Assembly (NCBI GenBank): GCA_030765055.1
Contig: CM060955.1
Span: forward strand, 95,006,245 to 95,070,244
From: Mantis religiosa
Lineage: Eukaryota; Arthropoda; Insecta; Mantodea; Mantidae
Direction: 5' to 3'
DNA length: 64,000 bases
The position numbers and the translations under genes were made by a program. The first letter of the stretch is position 1. The number at the start of each line of letters is the position of its first letter. Shown piece by piece: positions 10,913 through 21,276 of the stretch. The notes below the pieces were generated by a model that was not told where the DNA came from, made no database searches, and saw only the letters and a program-made list of their open reading frames with translations.

Positions 10913-12410
10913 ATAAAAGATGCTGCTCACTTTCTTCTCGTTCAACAAGCCAGGTGAAAAGATGATTAGATATCAACGTTTCGGCAGTGTGCTCTCTCCC
11001 ATCATCAGGATATTTATAAAATGTTATAACCACAAATGAAACACTGGATATAACCCAATATAAACAAAGACAAAACACTATTAAAATTCGCATTACTGAA
11101 CAAAAGACTGTTTCTCTATTTACAAGAGTACCACTTCAAGAAGTCATCCAACTTCTGAAGAAGCATTTTCCGGCTGATGTCACAGAGCTCTTCCGACATA
11201 CCCTGACGTCCACTTTCTTCTTGTTTGGTGGTACTTTCTATGAACAAGTAGACGGAGTAGCAATGGGCTCCCCTTTGTCTATGGAACACCTAGAACATGA
11301 AATACTTGCCACAGCTCCACTTAAACCATCTCATTTCTATAGATACGTGGACAACACTGTTGTAATTTGGCCACATGGATCGGACACTTTGCCTGGCTTT
11401 CTTGCGCATCTCAACAGCCTTCGACCTCAAATACAGTTTACCATAGAAGTGGAGAAGGATGGAACTCTTCCATTCCAGGACATTCTTGTTTCAAAAGACA
11501 GCAATGGAACACTGGGGCATGCTGTATATCGCAAGCCTACACACACCGATCTCCATCTGAACGCCCATAGTTTCCATCATAAGTCTCAGCGACTGGGAGT
11601 TCTCAATACTCTGGCACACAGAGCTTTCTCTATCTCTGATCCCAGCCACTTAAAACAAGAATTACAGCACCTGAGACTCATTTCCCGTTAAAATGGCTAC
11701 TCCGAGTATAATGTTGAAGCCTCGATCACCAGAACTAAGAAAGGAAAACCTGTAATACAGCAAGCGTCAGATAAGTCTCCCGCTACAGCCTGCATCCCGT
11801 TTACCCGAAATCTATCCAGCAGAATCAGCAGAATTCTTGCTAAATACAACATTAGGACCATCCATAAGCCACCTCCGAAGATTAAACATCTGTTGAGACC
11901 AGTGAAAGACAAACTGGACTTCCAAGTTCCGGGAGTGTACCGCATTCCCTGTGAATGTGGGACACCATATAAAGGACAAAGCGGAAGGACCATCGCTACC
12001 AGAATAATCGAACATGAACGGAGCATTCGTTTAATGCAACTTGAGGTGTCTGGGCTGGCAGAGCATTGTTTTGATAACGACCATAGAGCCAATTTTCGGG
12101 AGACGACCATCTTGGCAAAATGCAACAGTGAAAGGAGCACACTTAATCGTGATGCTGGATTTCAGTTCAGCTCCTCTTGGAAACGCGCCTTAAAATGGAA
12201 ATCCGTCGATTTAAGAAGCAAAGATCAATACAGCTTGATAATCAAGTTAAGTAGTTAGGTTTCTTTGACACAATTTTCTATAATCACGCCATCTCCTGAC
12301 CTAGCATTTATCGATATCTAATCGTCTTTTCACCTGGCTTGCTGCCCGAGAAGAAAGTGAGCATATTCGTCGCCAGAAAAGCATCAGGTCTTGTTTTATA
12401 AAAGATGCTG
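10913..12410 (+). mobile_element. Penelope-like element, 5' truncated
   Basis: A reverse transcriptase/GIY-YIG frame is flanked by imperfect inverted repeats of about 55 bp (10919-10976 and 12310-12364). Both contain GATATCTAATC and TTTTCACCTGGCTTG on the appropriate strand. Outside them lies a 13-bp direct repeat, ATAAAAGATGCTG, at 10913-10925 and 12398-12410, a candidate target duplication. Penelope-like elements are known to carry long terminal repeats in direct or inverted arrangement, often after partial duplication and 5' truncation. Exact ends need alignment to other copies. Confidence 0.75.
11020..12258 (+). pseudogene. Penelope-type reverse transcriptase with GIY-YIG endonuclease
   Basis: One frame is open from 11020 to 12258 except for a single TAA at 11689-11691. 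The recognisable part begins at VSLFTRVPL, just after reverse transcriptase motif A, whose catalytic Asp has been lost at the truncation. QVDGVAMGSPLS is motif B. Motif C reads YVDN (11344-11355) where the family has YVDD, so the polymerase is doubly disabled. After the stop a linker leads to the nuclease: GVYRIPCECG near 11932, YKGQSGRT, an Arg, then IIEHERSIR. This is the GIY-YIG domain characteristic of Penelope elements. No in-frame start codon is evident at the truncated end. Confidence 0.88.
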
Positions 12411-14112
12411 TTTTTAGTCTGAAACATGTATGGCAACTTTTTCGTATCATTAACTATTTCCGATGTAGTGTTGCTTCTGGTTGGAATGTTCAAACCCTTT
12501 ATACTTTCCTGAGACTGCTGACACCATTATCCCTCAGTTATTTCTGGTGATGTCACGATAAGAGCAGGTATACAGTTTCCAAAATTAACGAAACCAGTCA
12601 TAGTTAAAAGATTTGCCTATCGATTTAGAAAAGCATTTATGGACATTGTTTGTTATTCTCTGTGCAAACACGAACATCTACTTAGCAGTTGAAAAATAAA
12701 AATTAAGTATAAAGGACTTGCAACTTATCCAATAATAAAGCATACACAGGAAGCAGTAAATGATGTAAACATGTGTTTTAATCACATCTGAATTTTTCTG
12801 TAGCAAGCTGTTTACAAGCTTTTTAAAATTCATTCCTTATGAAGAGAACTTTGCAGGCCTTAGCAGAAAATGTAAAATATACCTACATTTTACTTGCAAT
12901 GCAAATATTTTATATGTACTCGTGGGTTCTATTTTTGATAAAGGAGAAAGTAACAATACGTTTTCCATGTAAATGTTATTTTTGGGTGGAGTGATTTTCT
13001 TTAAAATGTTCCTGTCGCAATTAAAATTCAATACCAATTTGATAGTTGTGTGATATTTTCGAGTTATAATGTTTTTAAATACATAATAGGAACGAGAGGA
13101 ATTTTATCTAAAATGCTTTTTCGTGTATAAATTAAAGGATTTTAAAACAAATAGTTCCGGAAAAACATCAGTCGTAACTTTTTGATGGAAATTCATACAA
13201 TACTTGCTGTTAATTACGAGTAACAATGTAAAGAGTAAATATGATACTGTAACAGAAGTTTTTGCAAGAGTAAGGTATATGAAATGCAGGTTGTTTGTTT
13301 AGCTATGAATGCAGGAAGTCGACGGCGCCGCCTCAGGTACCCGCGGCTCTCTAGTTGAAAACCTCCAATATAAGTGATAATGACGGGAATGTATTTTGGC
13401 GCTGTCCACTGACGGAACTGAACCCGAACGCAGTCCGTTATGCCAGCGTTACTTTGACAAGGTCTTCTTTTCTTCTTGTTCCCACTTCACATGATCCTGT
13501 GGACGGTTGCGGCAGTCGGACCGGTTCTATTGTGCGAGGGGTCTATTCAGGCACGTCTTTTGGTCAGGTTCTCCAGTATAATAAGATGGTCTGTCCCCTC
13601 CCCCACCCACGTCCTATTATCCCATATAATTACCTGTATTCAGGGGTCCCCTTCGCTAAAAACTGTTCCTTCGTACGCTTACTCGTCTAAGTTTCCACTC
13701 ATTCTGGTGGCGCGACGAGGGAAAACGGTACAGTAGTGTCCTATATCTGCACAGTTCACTCTCAGTTTCACTAAAATAACGTCACTGCAAAGCAAAGCGG
13801 CAGAAGTACGGGGTAGGTGGTTGTAAGGCACCAGCTGTCTTACCTGACCTTGCACGATTTGCTTTCTAAACTCCAGCTACGAAATAACTGCATTTAATGA
13901 CATTATTGTATAGTGACATTGCTTTTATTCATTCTCAGTCCCCTATTCTTAAGTTATATTTGCTACTTAATAGTCCCGACTATTACAAAAATGAATGAAA
14001 ATATTCTCCCACAATCATCCACAAGGATGTGAAACATTAGCACATCGTCACACTTTATTAACCTCTCCCAACAATCTTCCAAGATCTGGACTAGATTAGG
14101 GAAGTGCAAATG
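12411..14112. other. No gene seen
   Basis: AT-rich to about 13300, then more balanced near 13320-13740. Two overlapping plus-strand frames of about 110 and 86 codons around 13355-13736 resemble no family I recognise. Confidence 0.35.
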
Positions 14113-14113
14113 T

Positions 14114-14518
14114 GATCCATAGTACCTATACCCCCAAGTGGGGCACTCCCGGGAGAAAAGATGAGGCTACAGGACAGAGGGCGGCAGAAACAAGGAGTCA
14201 CGATGGTGCAGAGGTCAGGGTACCTACACATTACCAGTTGGAAACTCCAAGCAAGCCAGGTCCACCAGACCGAAGACCGCCCTACTGGAGCAGGAAGTTT
14301 TCCAAGGGTATATCATCCTGCCATCAACAACGTGACATCCGCCAACACTTCTACCCTGAAAGAGACTACCAGATGAGAGATGATATGAAATGATAATGGA
14401 GATGAAATGGAGGGACAGGAAAAGCCCATGGGTCAGGTAGGTCGGCCACGGGAATCAAACCCGGACCTTCCGAATACGGGCCACAGACGAAACCATCTGA
14501 GTCATCCTGCTCGGTTCC
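14114..14518 (-). repeat. tRNA-headed repeat E, copy 1
   Basis: The minus strand opens with a tRNA-like head: GATGACTCAGATGGTTTCGT as A box region, and GGTCCGGGTTTGATTCCCGT as T-arm/B box. The body is collinear with 28376-28965 and shares CCCCCAAGTGGGGCA, CATCCTGCCAT, CTACCCTGAAAGAGACTA and GAAATGGAGGGACAGG. It is shorter than copy 2, with internal deletions. This is a tRNA-derived SINE or SINE-like composite. The plus-strand open frames of about 90 codons through it are incidental. Confidence 0.75.
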
Positions 14519-15291
14519 AAGTTCTGGAAATGCCACAAAGAATTTAAGAGCAAATTTTAAATAGTTAAGTAGGTTCACTTTTAAACCTTTGTACCTTGTT
14601 TTAGGGTTCATAGTTATTATATAACATAAAAGTTGCTATTTTTTTTTTCATGCAACAGAAATCCTTGACCTATACAAGAAAATGGAATTACAACTCTGAA
14701 TTTAATATAAAATATCGGTTCACTTATTTCAACAATGTATCACTACATACATTTTTCTGCAGAATTTGATAAATTCACATTTTATTTATATTAGATTGAC
14801 AAAGTAAAGGGTTTGTGGATCTTAATACTCGAAATAGTAACTATTGTAAATTCCTACCTGCAAGCATTAGTCTCACCCAAATTCCTACAGATATTATCAA
14901 CTCTTAAGCGGTTAATTCCTGTCTGAAACGCGGCTCCTACTTTTGTGCCAATCTAAAATTCAGAGAATTTCATTTCCTTGCCTAGTAATTGTGCCTAGTA
15001 ATTGCACCTCCACATCTGATTTCCAGGTTCATCTGGAGCTAATGGTAATGTGTTGTCTGAACCACATAGTACACTTAATCATCTAGCTACAGTAAGGAGC
15101 TCACTAATGATCTAATGAGCACATTTACACTGCCTAGTTAATAACTAACGCTTATTAACAACTTCGGCACTACTGAAACAGGTTAGGTGTGATTGTACTA
15201 CAAGTTGTCTTGGTCAGCAGTACAGAGGCAGTGAGTGGGCCAGTACAAAAGAAACCTATATGAATACGCCCACAGTACTGCACTGTGTGTG
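14519..15291. other. No gene seen
   Basis: AT-rich DNA between repeat E and the candidate LTR. TGCCTAGTAATTG is tandemly doubled near 14980-15007. No coding similarity seen. Confidence 0.35.
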
Positions 15292-15306
15292 CTACGATAT
15301 ATATAT

Positions 15307-15805
15307 TGTCACCCGATCGTTGGAACACCCTATAGAACCAGCTGAGAGCGGGCAAGCAGGGGAGGTCGGCGTTAGCCACCCCCTCCTCGTTTGTCTTATA
15401 GTGGTGACAAGGGGCGGCTGGGAGAAAAAAATCATCACTGCGCCGTCTCTTTCTGTTCCACCTGTGTTCTCGAACTTACGGGATATTTCATCTAATCTAG
15501 AACATTCTCGATCTCCCAGCGGACCCTATATAAGCAACACGCCGGGCAGTGAGTCAGAGTTCTTGGCGAGCAGTGTAAGAGTGCAGTGCTAGTGTACGAC
15601 GAGAAGACTGTGTGCGTGCATCGGAGTATTGTATGTCATTACGAGTGCAAGTGAAATTGCAACGGACGAACTGGTGAATCGTAATTGTGTGCATTACGTA
15701 ATTCTGTGTAATTGGCAAGTGTTTAACTGTAAGTCGGTGGAAATAAAGAACATTTTTGAGTGGTGAAATTGGACTTTTCATTTCACGAACCCACAAAGTC
15801 ACACT
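15307..15805 (+). mobile_element. Candidate solo LTR (about 0.5 kb)
   Basis: The segment starts TGTCACCCGATCG and ends near CAAAGTCACA. It has a strong TATA motif (CCCTATATAAGC, near 15525-15536) followed by CAGTGAGTCAGAGTTC-type sequence and, about 210 bp later, an AATAAA signal (15742-15747). This U3-R-U5 order is what an insect Ty3/Gypsy LTR looks like. A 15-bp direct repeat, CTACGATATATATAT, abuts both sides (15292-15306 and 15806-15820). That is longer than the usual 4-6 bp LTR duplication, so a retroposed promoter-containing sequence is an alternative. No second LTR or internal region was found. Confidence 0.5.
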
Positions 15806-15808
15806 CTA

Positions 15809-15810
<2 letters not shown>

Positions 15811-15868
<58 letters not shown>
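15811..15868. repeat. (AT)n microsatellite
   Basis: Twenty-nine uninterrupted AT units sit between the candidate LTR's right flank and a SINE A copy. The flank motif ACGATATATA also occurs left of the LTR, so the tract has probably expanded from the duplicated target. Confidence 0.95.
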
Positions 15869-15869
<1 letters not shown>

Positions 15870-15875
<6 letters not shown>

Positions 15876-16097
15876 ACGTCCTCCAACGTTAAGTCATATC
15901 GGACGGTGAATGAAATGGGTGAAATGATGCTCACATGAGCCCAGGGTTCATAGAGCTTAGAGTTGCCCAACATTCGTCTTTCAGGATAAGGGAAAACCCC
16001 GGAAAGCCTTACCAGGTAACTCATCCTGACCGAGATTCGAACTCGGGACCTCTTAAACGTGAGGCAGACACGCTACCACCACGCTACCGAGGCGGGC
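15870..16097 (-). repeat. SINE A, copy 1 (tRNA-derived)
   Basis: Minus strand: a GCCCGCCTCGGTAGCG head (A box region), GAGTTCGAATCTCGG as B box/T-arm, then a shared body with GGGTTTTCCCTTATCCTG, AAGACGAATGT, a GTCCGATATGACTTAACGTT stretch and a GGACGTAAATT end. Four copies are in this window, here, 17983-18198, 23807-24052 and 54377-54608. It is a full-length copy of a tRNA-derived SINE with a body of about 150 bp and no poly(A). Confidence 0.88.
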
Positions 16098-16520
16098 AAT
16101 ATTTCTGTTATTTGTTCATCCAGACAAATAAATTATATCAATAAAATATGTTACTTTACTATTATGCTAAATAATTACATTAGTAATGTTTCATTGACTT
16201 AAAATTTTCTTATTTATCCATTTCATATTCACGTCGTGCTTTTATGATTGCAAAATTAGCATTTAATTGTAAAATCTCAGAAGTAAATCTGCAGTTTTCA
16301 CTTTAAATGTTGTCTGTCTTGGAAGGTGCGTTCGAGGTTGTATGATGTGATGGGGCTAAAGCATGCAATTCATGTACTTTGTTTTCCTCAGGTGAACTGT
16401 ATCTTTCTTGCACAAAATTTGGCAAATGCACGATTTTTATATAGAACTTCCGACGAGGTAGGATATCTACTCTTATATTGTAAACACTAAGGCACTCTAG
16501 ATCACAGTCTCATGTCATCC

Positions 16521-16521
<1 letters not shown>
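16098..16521. other. No gene seen
   Basis: AT-rich DNA with no recognised feature before the CT microsatellite. Confidence 0.35.

Positions 16522-16601
<80 letters not shown>
16522..16601. repeat. (TC)n microsatellite
   Basis: About 40 perfect TC units, a pure polypyrimidine tract on the plus strand. No retroposon end was recognised next to it. Confidence 0.95.
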
Positions 16602-16604
<3 letters not shown>

Positions 16605-17906
16605 GGTGTCTAAATTTTTCGCTTCCTGCTTATGATATGCATTGATTTTAAACGTAGGAATTTATCATTCCTTTATAAAATTATACATTTTTTCAGTCGG
16701 TAGTTTAGTGCCAATTAATTATACTGGAATTATGTAAAACTTTGTAACTGCCGTATACCATTTTTGTGTTTTTACTGAAAATGTATGCTCATTGTTGCTT
16801 ATGCACTAAAATTAATTTTAACTTATCCAAAATCTAAACGATAAATAAGAAATAAGTGCTTCACTGAAACCATTTCGTAAATATTACGCATTACACTTTT
16901 GTAACCAGCAGTTCATCAGTAATAAATATTTATGGATGCTGTAAGGAACAAAAAGGTTTGACATCTGATGACGAGTCTCATATTTCGTAGGTGGAAGTAT
17001 CCCTCAGTTGGCAGATTCTCTCTCAGTTGCAGACCCAAAACTTGGCGTGGATGGTTGAACAATTCGTCGAGTTTTCCGCTTGGTTAAAGCGTTTTCAGGT
17101 GAATCACCGTTTTTGTGGCTAGATGGGGAAGGAAATATAGCTGCACCCTGATTCGGATGGTTTCTAGACCATAGCAATAGCAACGTGACAGAAACTGCTC
17201 ATTTCCGTTTTCAACCCAAGAAATGGAGCAACCGCGGATTTGCAACTTCAGCTCCGTTGATGCTGCATTTGTCCGGTTCTCTCTTTTACGTCAATGCTTC
17301 AGTTTCCTCAATCTTGAAAGTTCTCATTTCTTTGTTCATTTTCTTTGGTTAATCACCTTAATCGCTTATTAGTGTTCGATTACTTGCACATTTATAAATG
17401 CGTTCGCTACTGTGGACCATGTTAAGGGAAAAACTCCACTGAAATCTCGACAAAATATTGAAAAAGTATAGATTTTTAAAATATGCATAACATTTCTAAA
17501 GCTTCTGCATTCATAATCAATTCATATTCTGTTTAAAGGCTCTTCAGCGTCATTCGTGCAACACGAAGGTTCTCATTTAAGTCCGAAGCTACCTTTAATG
17601 GTACATTTGTCGAAAATGCTATTTCCTTAAAGATGTTTCTAAAGATTTTGATTAAAGTAACGTATGTTCAATATATTTTAATGGTAAATAAAATGTATAT
17701 CTTAGATTTTTTGGGAATAGCCTTAGAAATGCTCTGCATTGGGGATGACTTTTGCATAACTGGCAAACTTTAAGAGGTAGACAAAATCTTACTGTATAAA
17801 CGTTGTAGGACTTCCTAAAGCAATTTATGTCAAATAGAAATTTTTGTGGACTTACTCATTTTAGAGATATTTATGTAATTTGTTTCAATTTTTCAATATT
17901 TGAATA
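16602..17906. other. No gene seen; AT-rich
   Basis: No coding similarity or repeat termini recognised. A short less AT-rich island lies near 16980-17290 but has no long open frame. Confidence 0.35.
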
Positions 17907-17916
17907 GGAATGTTAA

Positions 17917-17975
17917 GAAACCCCACATGTCCATTTTTACAACATTGAGTTATATACAACTCAATGTGGGGTTTC
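17917..17975. repeat. Short perfect inverted repeat
   Basis: GAAACCCCACAT (17917-17928) pairs with ATGTGGGGTTTC (17964-17975). Inside the loop a second pair, ACATTGAGTT and AACTCAATGT, overlaps the right arm, giving two alternative hairpins. Confidence 0.8.
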
Positions 17976-17982
17976 TAAACAT

Positions 17983-18198
17983 TACGTTAAGTCATATCGG
18001 ACGGTGAATGAAATGGGTGAAAGATGCTCAAACAAGTCAGGGATCCAAGGAGCTTAGATCTACCCGACATTCATCTTTCAGGATAAGGGAAAACCCCGGG
18101 GAAAAACCTTATCCAGGTAACTCACCCTAACCGAGATTCGAACTCGGGATCTCTTGAACGTGAGGCAGAGCACGCTACCATCTGAGTTATCTATGACA
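17983..18198 (-). repeat. SINE A, copy 2, head damaged
   Basis: Body and B-box region (GAGTTCGAATCTCGG on the minus strand) match the other SINE A copies. The first part of the tRNA-like head is replaced: after GGTAGC the sequence runs into ATAACTCAGAT and then the CTT tract of the adjoining LINE. Confidence 0.82.
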
Positions 18199-18261
18199 TT
18201 CTTCTTCTTCTTCTTCTTCTTCTTCTTCTTCTTCTTCTTCTTCTTCTTCTTCTTCTTCTTC
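18199..18261 (-). repeat. (GAA)n tract at the LINE 3' end
   Basis: On the minus strand GAA repeats follow directly after AGTGAAGAAG, the same junction as at 940-950. Confidence 0.92.
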
Positions 18262-18690
18262 ACTTCACGGCATGGGCAGAGTGCCCGTTCCGTCTCACAA
18301 TAATTGCTCCTTCCATCTCTTTTTAGGTCTACCAACATCTCTCTTTCCTTGTGGCTGATATTGGAATGCAATCTTAGGCAGTCTTGTTTCGGACATTCTT
18401 TGTCTATGCTGCATCCATTCCTTTTAATATTTTTCAATTTTGCTACTTATCAAGTCTACGTTGAGTTCCTTGTTTATGTCTTCATTCCTTATTCTATCCA
18501 ACCTTGTGCATCCCCTTGTTTTCCTTAAAAAGTTCATCTCTGCACTTTGAATTTGGCTTTTCATTTTCTTCGTGAGTACCCATGTCTCACTTCCATAAAG
18601 TAGTGCAGGGACTGCCATTGTTTTGTACAACTTTAATCTTGTATCTCTTCTTGTTTTATTTCCCAACGTTCTATGCACTGTTCCAATCTA
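18199..18690 (-). mobile_element. LINE 3' fragment (family H) with (GAA)n tail, copy 2
   Basis: The minus-strand frame 18678-18424 contains RRDTRLKLYKTMAVPALLYG, YGSETWVLTKK, EMNFLRKTRGCTRLDRIR and NEDINKEL. Past its stop another frame gives GKRDVGRPKKRWKEQLL. The order and spacing match the plus-strand copy at 550-1027. The fragment covers the end of the non-LTR reverse transcriptase region and the C-terminus. It is 5' truncated and carries a stop inside the coding stretch. Confidence 0.8.
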
Positions 18691-19084
18691 TGACATTGTA
18701 CTTTAAATATATAAGCTACTCAGAGAAACCCATGATGTTCTGATATTTTCTGTGCTGTTATGCAGCCATTGTGTCACCGAAACTAAAGCGAAATCCTACA
18801 TGTGCAAAGGATATGGGCTTTCTCAGAATTTTAATTTACCAGCAGTATTTGAAACAGAGAGAATAATAATCGGCCTCCTGCTCTTTGATTATTGTTGATA
18901 AGCTGCCATAAAGTGGTGATGTTAGTGCAGAATGTGAGGAAGAGCTGGCTGAACCATTTGTAATGTCACCAAACTCTGCAAGTCAGGCTTTTCAAGATAA
19001 TGTGTCTATAAATGAGAGAAAAAATCTGCATTACTATTCCTTAGTATCTAGTTTCTAAACCAAGGCATAATATCCAATGATTTT

Positions 19085-19995
19085 ATTTCTCATTTTTATA
19101 CTTTATTTATTAGATACCTCCAATTTTTGCAGATACAGATTATATTATGAAACTTAACTACCTATCTAAACTAATCTATTGCTACTGTTTCCAGTAGCTT
19201 ACAATCAAATATAATCCTATTTCTGCTCAATAGGCCTCTAACAAAAAGAAATTTAACAATTAAATCTAAATTAAACTATTGTCACATTTTTGTTTATACT
19301 GAATAATAATTAGACTGTTGGTAATACACTATATAAGTTTTACAATTTTAGCCTGGTATCCATACCCTTACGCAACAAGTTACATGATTTGATATCAGGA
19401 AAAGGAGCAGTTCATCATTTCGTCGTTTGTTCCATCCTATCTTTTATGAATTTGAAATATCTTCTTACGCGTCTAATTGGACCATCCTCCTTCTCCTGCC
19501 TGCTTCAATCCTGCCCGTGAAAATCCAGTTGCCTTCGTCTGTTAATTCTTAATCGTCCTGTTCCTGATTGGTTATTGGGAATGTAGATGATGTTCCTCCT
19601 CCTGCTCTACTTGTCCCCTTTGTCTTAATCTAGTAGATCTTCTTAGTTGTGGTTGATGTTCAGTTTCCTCTCTTCTTAAACGTTGATGTAAGCCCAGTTG
19701 TTTCTCTTGTAGATATCTGCCGTAACTCAGTTTGGATACTATTCTTGCCATCTGTTCTAATATTCTGTATTCTTCTTTATTTCTGATTATTGTTGCTATT
19801 TGTTTTCCAGCTAATTGTTGCCGTTGATCCTGAAGTTCTTCTCGGTAATTTTGGCATTCAAATAGAACATGTTCGGGTGTATCCTGTAGTCCACAAAGTT
19901 CATAATTATCATCTCTTTTCTTGTTGATCTTCTTATAATAAGTGCAAGATCTAAGACGATTTATACCATTCTTAACAAAAGATGAAATCATTCAG
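19085..19995 (-). mobile_element. R1-like LINE 3' end (family G), copy 1
   Basis: Minus-strand frame 19991-19572 (139 codons) contains CTYYKKINKKRDDNYELCGL and QDTPEHVLFECQNYREEL. This is a degenerate Cys/His knuckle of the type found C-terminal to reverse transcriptase in R1/Jockey-like elements. It is followed by NKEEYRILEQMARIVSKLSY and RRSTRLRQRG. The same tail recurs in degraded form at 62763-62951 (EEEYKQLEIMTELVSNLE, HLRSTRFIQRN). The remaining 0.5 kb to about 19085 is 3' UTR ending in AATAAATAAAG. The element is heavily 5' truncated, with no polymerase motifs. Confidence 0.72.
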
Positions 19996-20377
19996 AGTTT
20001 CTACGACGACATATACAATTGGTCAGCATGGGTCAAAGAATGAAAACCGTGTGTAGAATATGTCAAAGAGAACTCATTGGCACAATTTGTTTCATTTTTT
20101 GTCCTTGTCAGCTGTATAATGTGGGCTAAGAAATAATTTATGCATATTTATTACAAAATATTGAGAAAACCCACACATTCACTAAGTAAATTTTAACATA
20201 ATTTCAAGAAAATGCACCAGGAATGTCTACAGTGCAAATGGCATGCTTCCCTCTACATTCATTTCAACGAAAAATGAGGACAAAACTGACTTTTGCATAA
20301 TTTTAAGAACTGGGATGTTTTTTTTAATCTCCTGAAAAGTTTAATTTTTTTGAACATGTGGGGTTTCTCAATATTCC

Positions 20378-21276
20378 GTGGTTATGAACATGCAAAGAGA
20401 ATGAAATTTTAAGTAATCACATAGCAAATAGCTTTTAAGGGATTTAACAATTCTCTTGTATATAAACATCTACAGACGTTTTTAAGATTACTTTGTTATA
20501 AGAGGCAACAGAGAAGTTCATATGAATGTACTATCGGACTTTTCCTAGGTGCTGATGAGCAGATGAAACCTAGATTTGTAAACAAACGTGGGAGTTCAGA
20601 AACAGTTACGTATGACTCCAGCTGGCAGGTATAAAACATTCCTCGTTTTCTGAGATGGGAACTGAAATCGTTTACAGGCAGATAGCACCAGAACCGCTAC
20701 AAGCATTGCAGCACGTGAGTCGTATAGATAGCCCCATAATTCCCTATTTAGTATTCATATGGTAAACGTGTAGCTACACTTCTCGCACTTACTGACAGAA
20801 CTTTATCTCCTTTGACTATAATCATTAACTATGTCAGTTCAAGCCAGGAGCGAAGCTATTTCTCAGATGGGGCGCTTTAAAAAGTGAAAGCCTACATCCC
20901 AAATTAGGATTAAACATGCACAAGACGATGTGGGTGATGTAATAGTTGACTGCGGCTAGTTGGCAATAACTAATTATGTTTTTGCTTCCTCAACTGGTCA
21001 TGACTATTAGCACACTTAAAAATAATTATTGATCCTGAATTTCGTCACCAGTCTTCTCAGATAAGTGATTACTTTCCATCTTGGTGCATGTTTTTACAGT
21101 TCATTCTGAAAGCCTACTTACATTTCTCTATTCATGTTTTTAATTTTTATATCTATTACACAAATAATTCTTTAAAATACTATCTGCTTTATACACACCT
21201 CAAAACGCGGTTGCCATATACCTGTTTTGAAAATCCATATTTTTTTTTATAAATGAAAGAAAAGGAAAAAGGCGAC
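20378..21276. other. No gene seen
   Basis: A TATAAAA motif near 20631 lies in slightly less AT-rich DNA, but no coding sequence or LTR signature follows. Confidence 0.3.

Larger units (their letters stand above)
17913..20371. mobile_element. Possible piggyBac-like remnant hosting nested insertions
   Basis: GAAACCCCACATGT after TTAA (17913-17930) is matched by a perfect inverse ACATGTGGGGTTTC before TCAA (20354-20371). A TTAA target, decayed on the right, plus a 14-bp terminal repeat suggests piggyBac. An interior frame near 20035 reads MKTVCRICQREL, which loosely recalls the Cys-rich C-terminus of piggyBac transposases. The interval contains SINE A copy 2, a LINE H end and an R1-like LINE, which explains its length. 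Near-matches to the terminal motif also occur inside (17964, 18718, 20158), so chance or another repeat structure remains possible. Confidence 0.35.

Noticed and set aside
10970..11020. Hammerhead ribozyme on the minus strand of the Penelope flank
   Set aside because: The conserved core strings are there, but I could not fold convincing stems II and III, and the opposite flank lacks them. Kept only as a check within the Penelope finding.
13355..13736. Two overlapping plus-strand frames of 111 and 86 codons
   Set aside because: No motif, domain or repeat relation found, and stop-free length is only modestly above chance in less AT-rich DNA.
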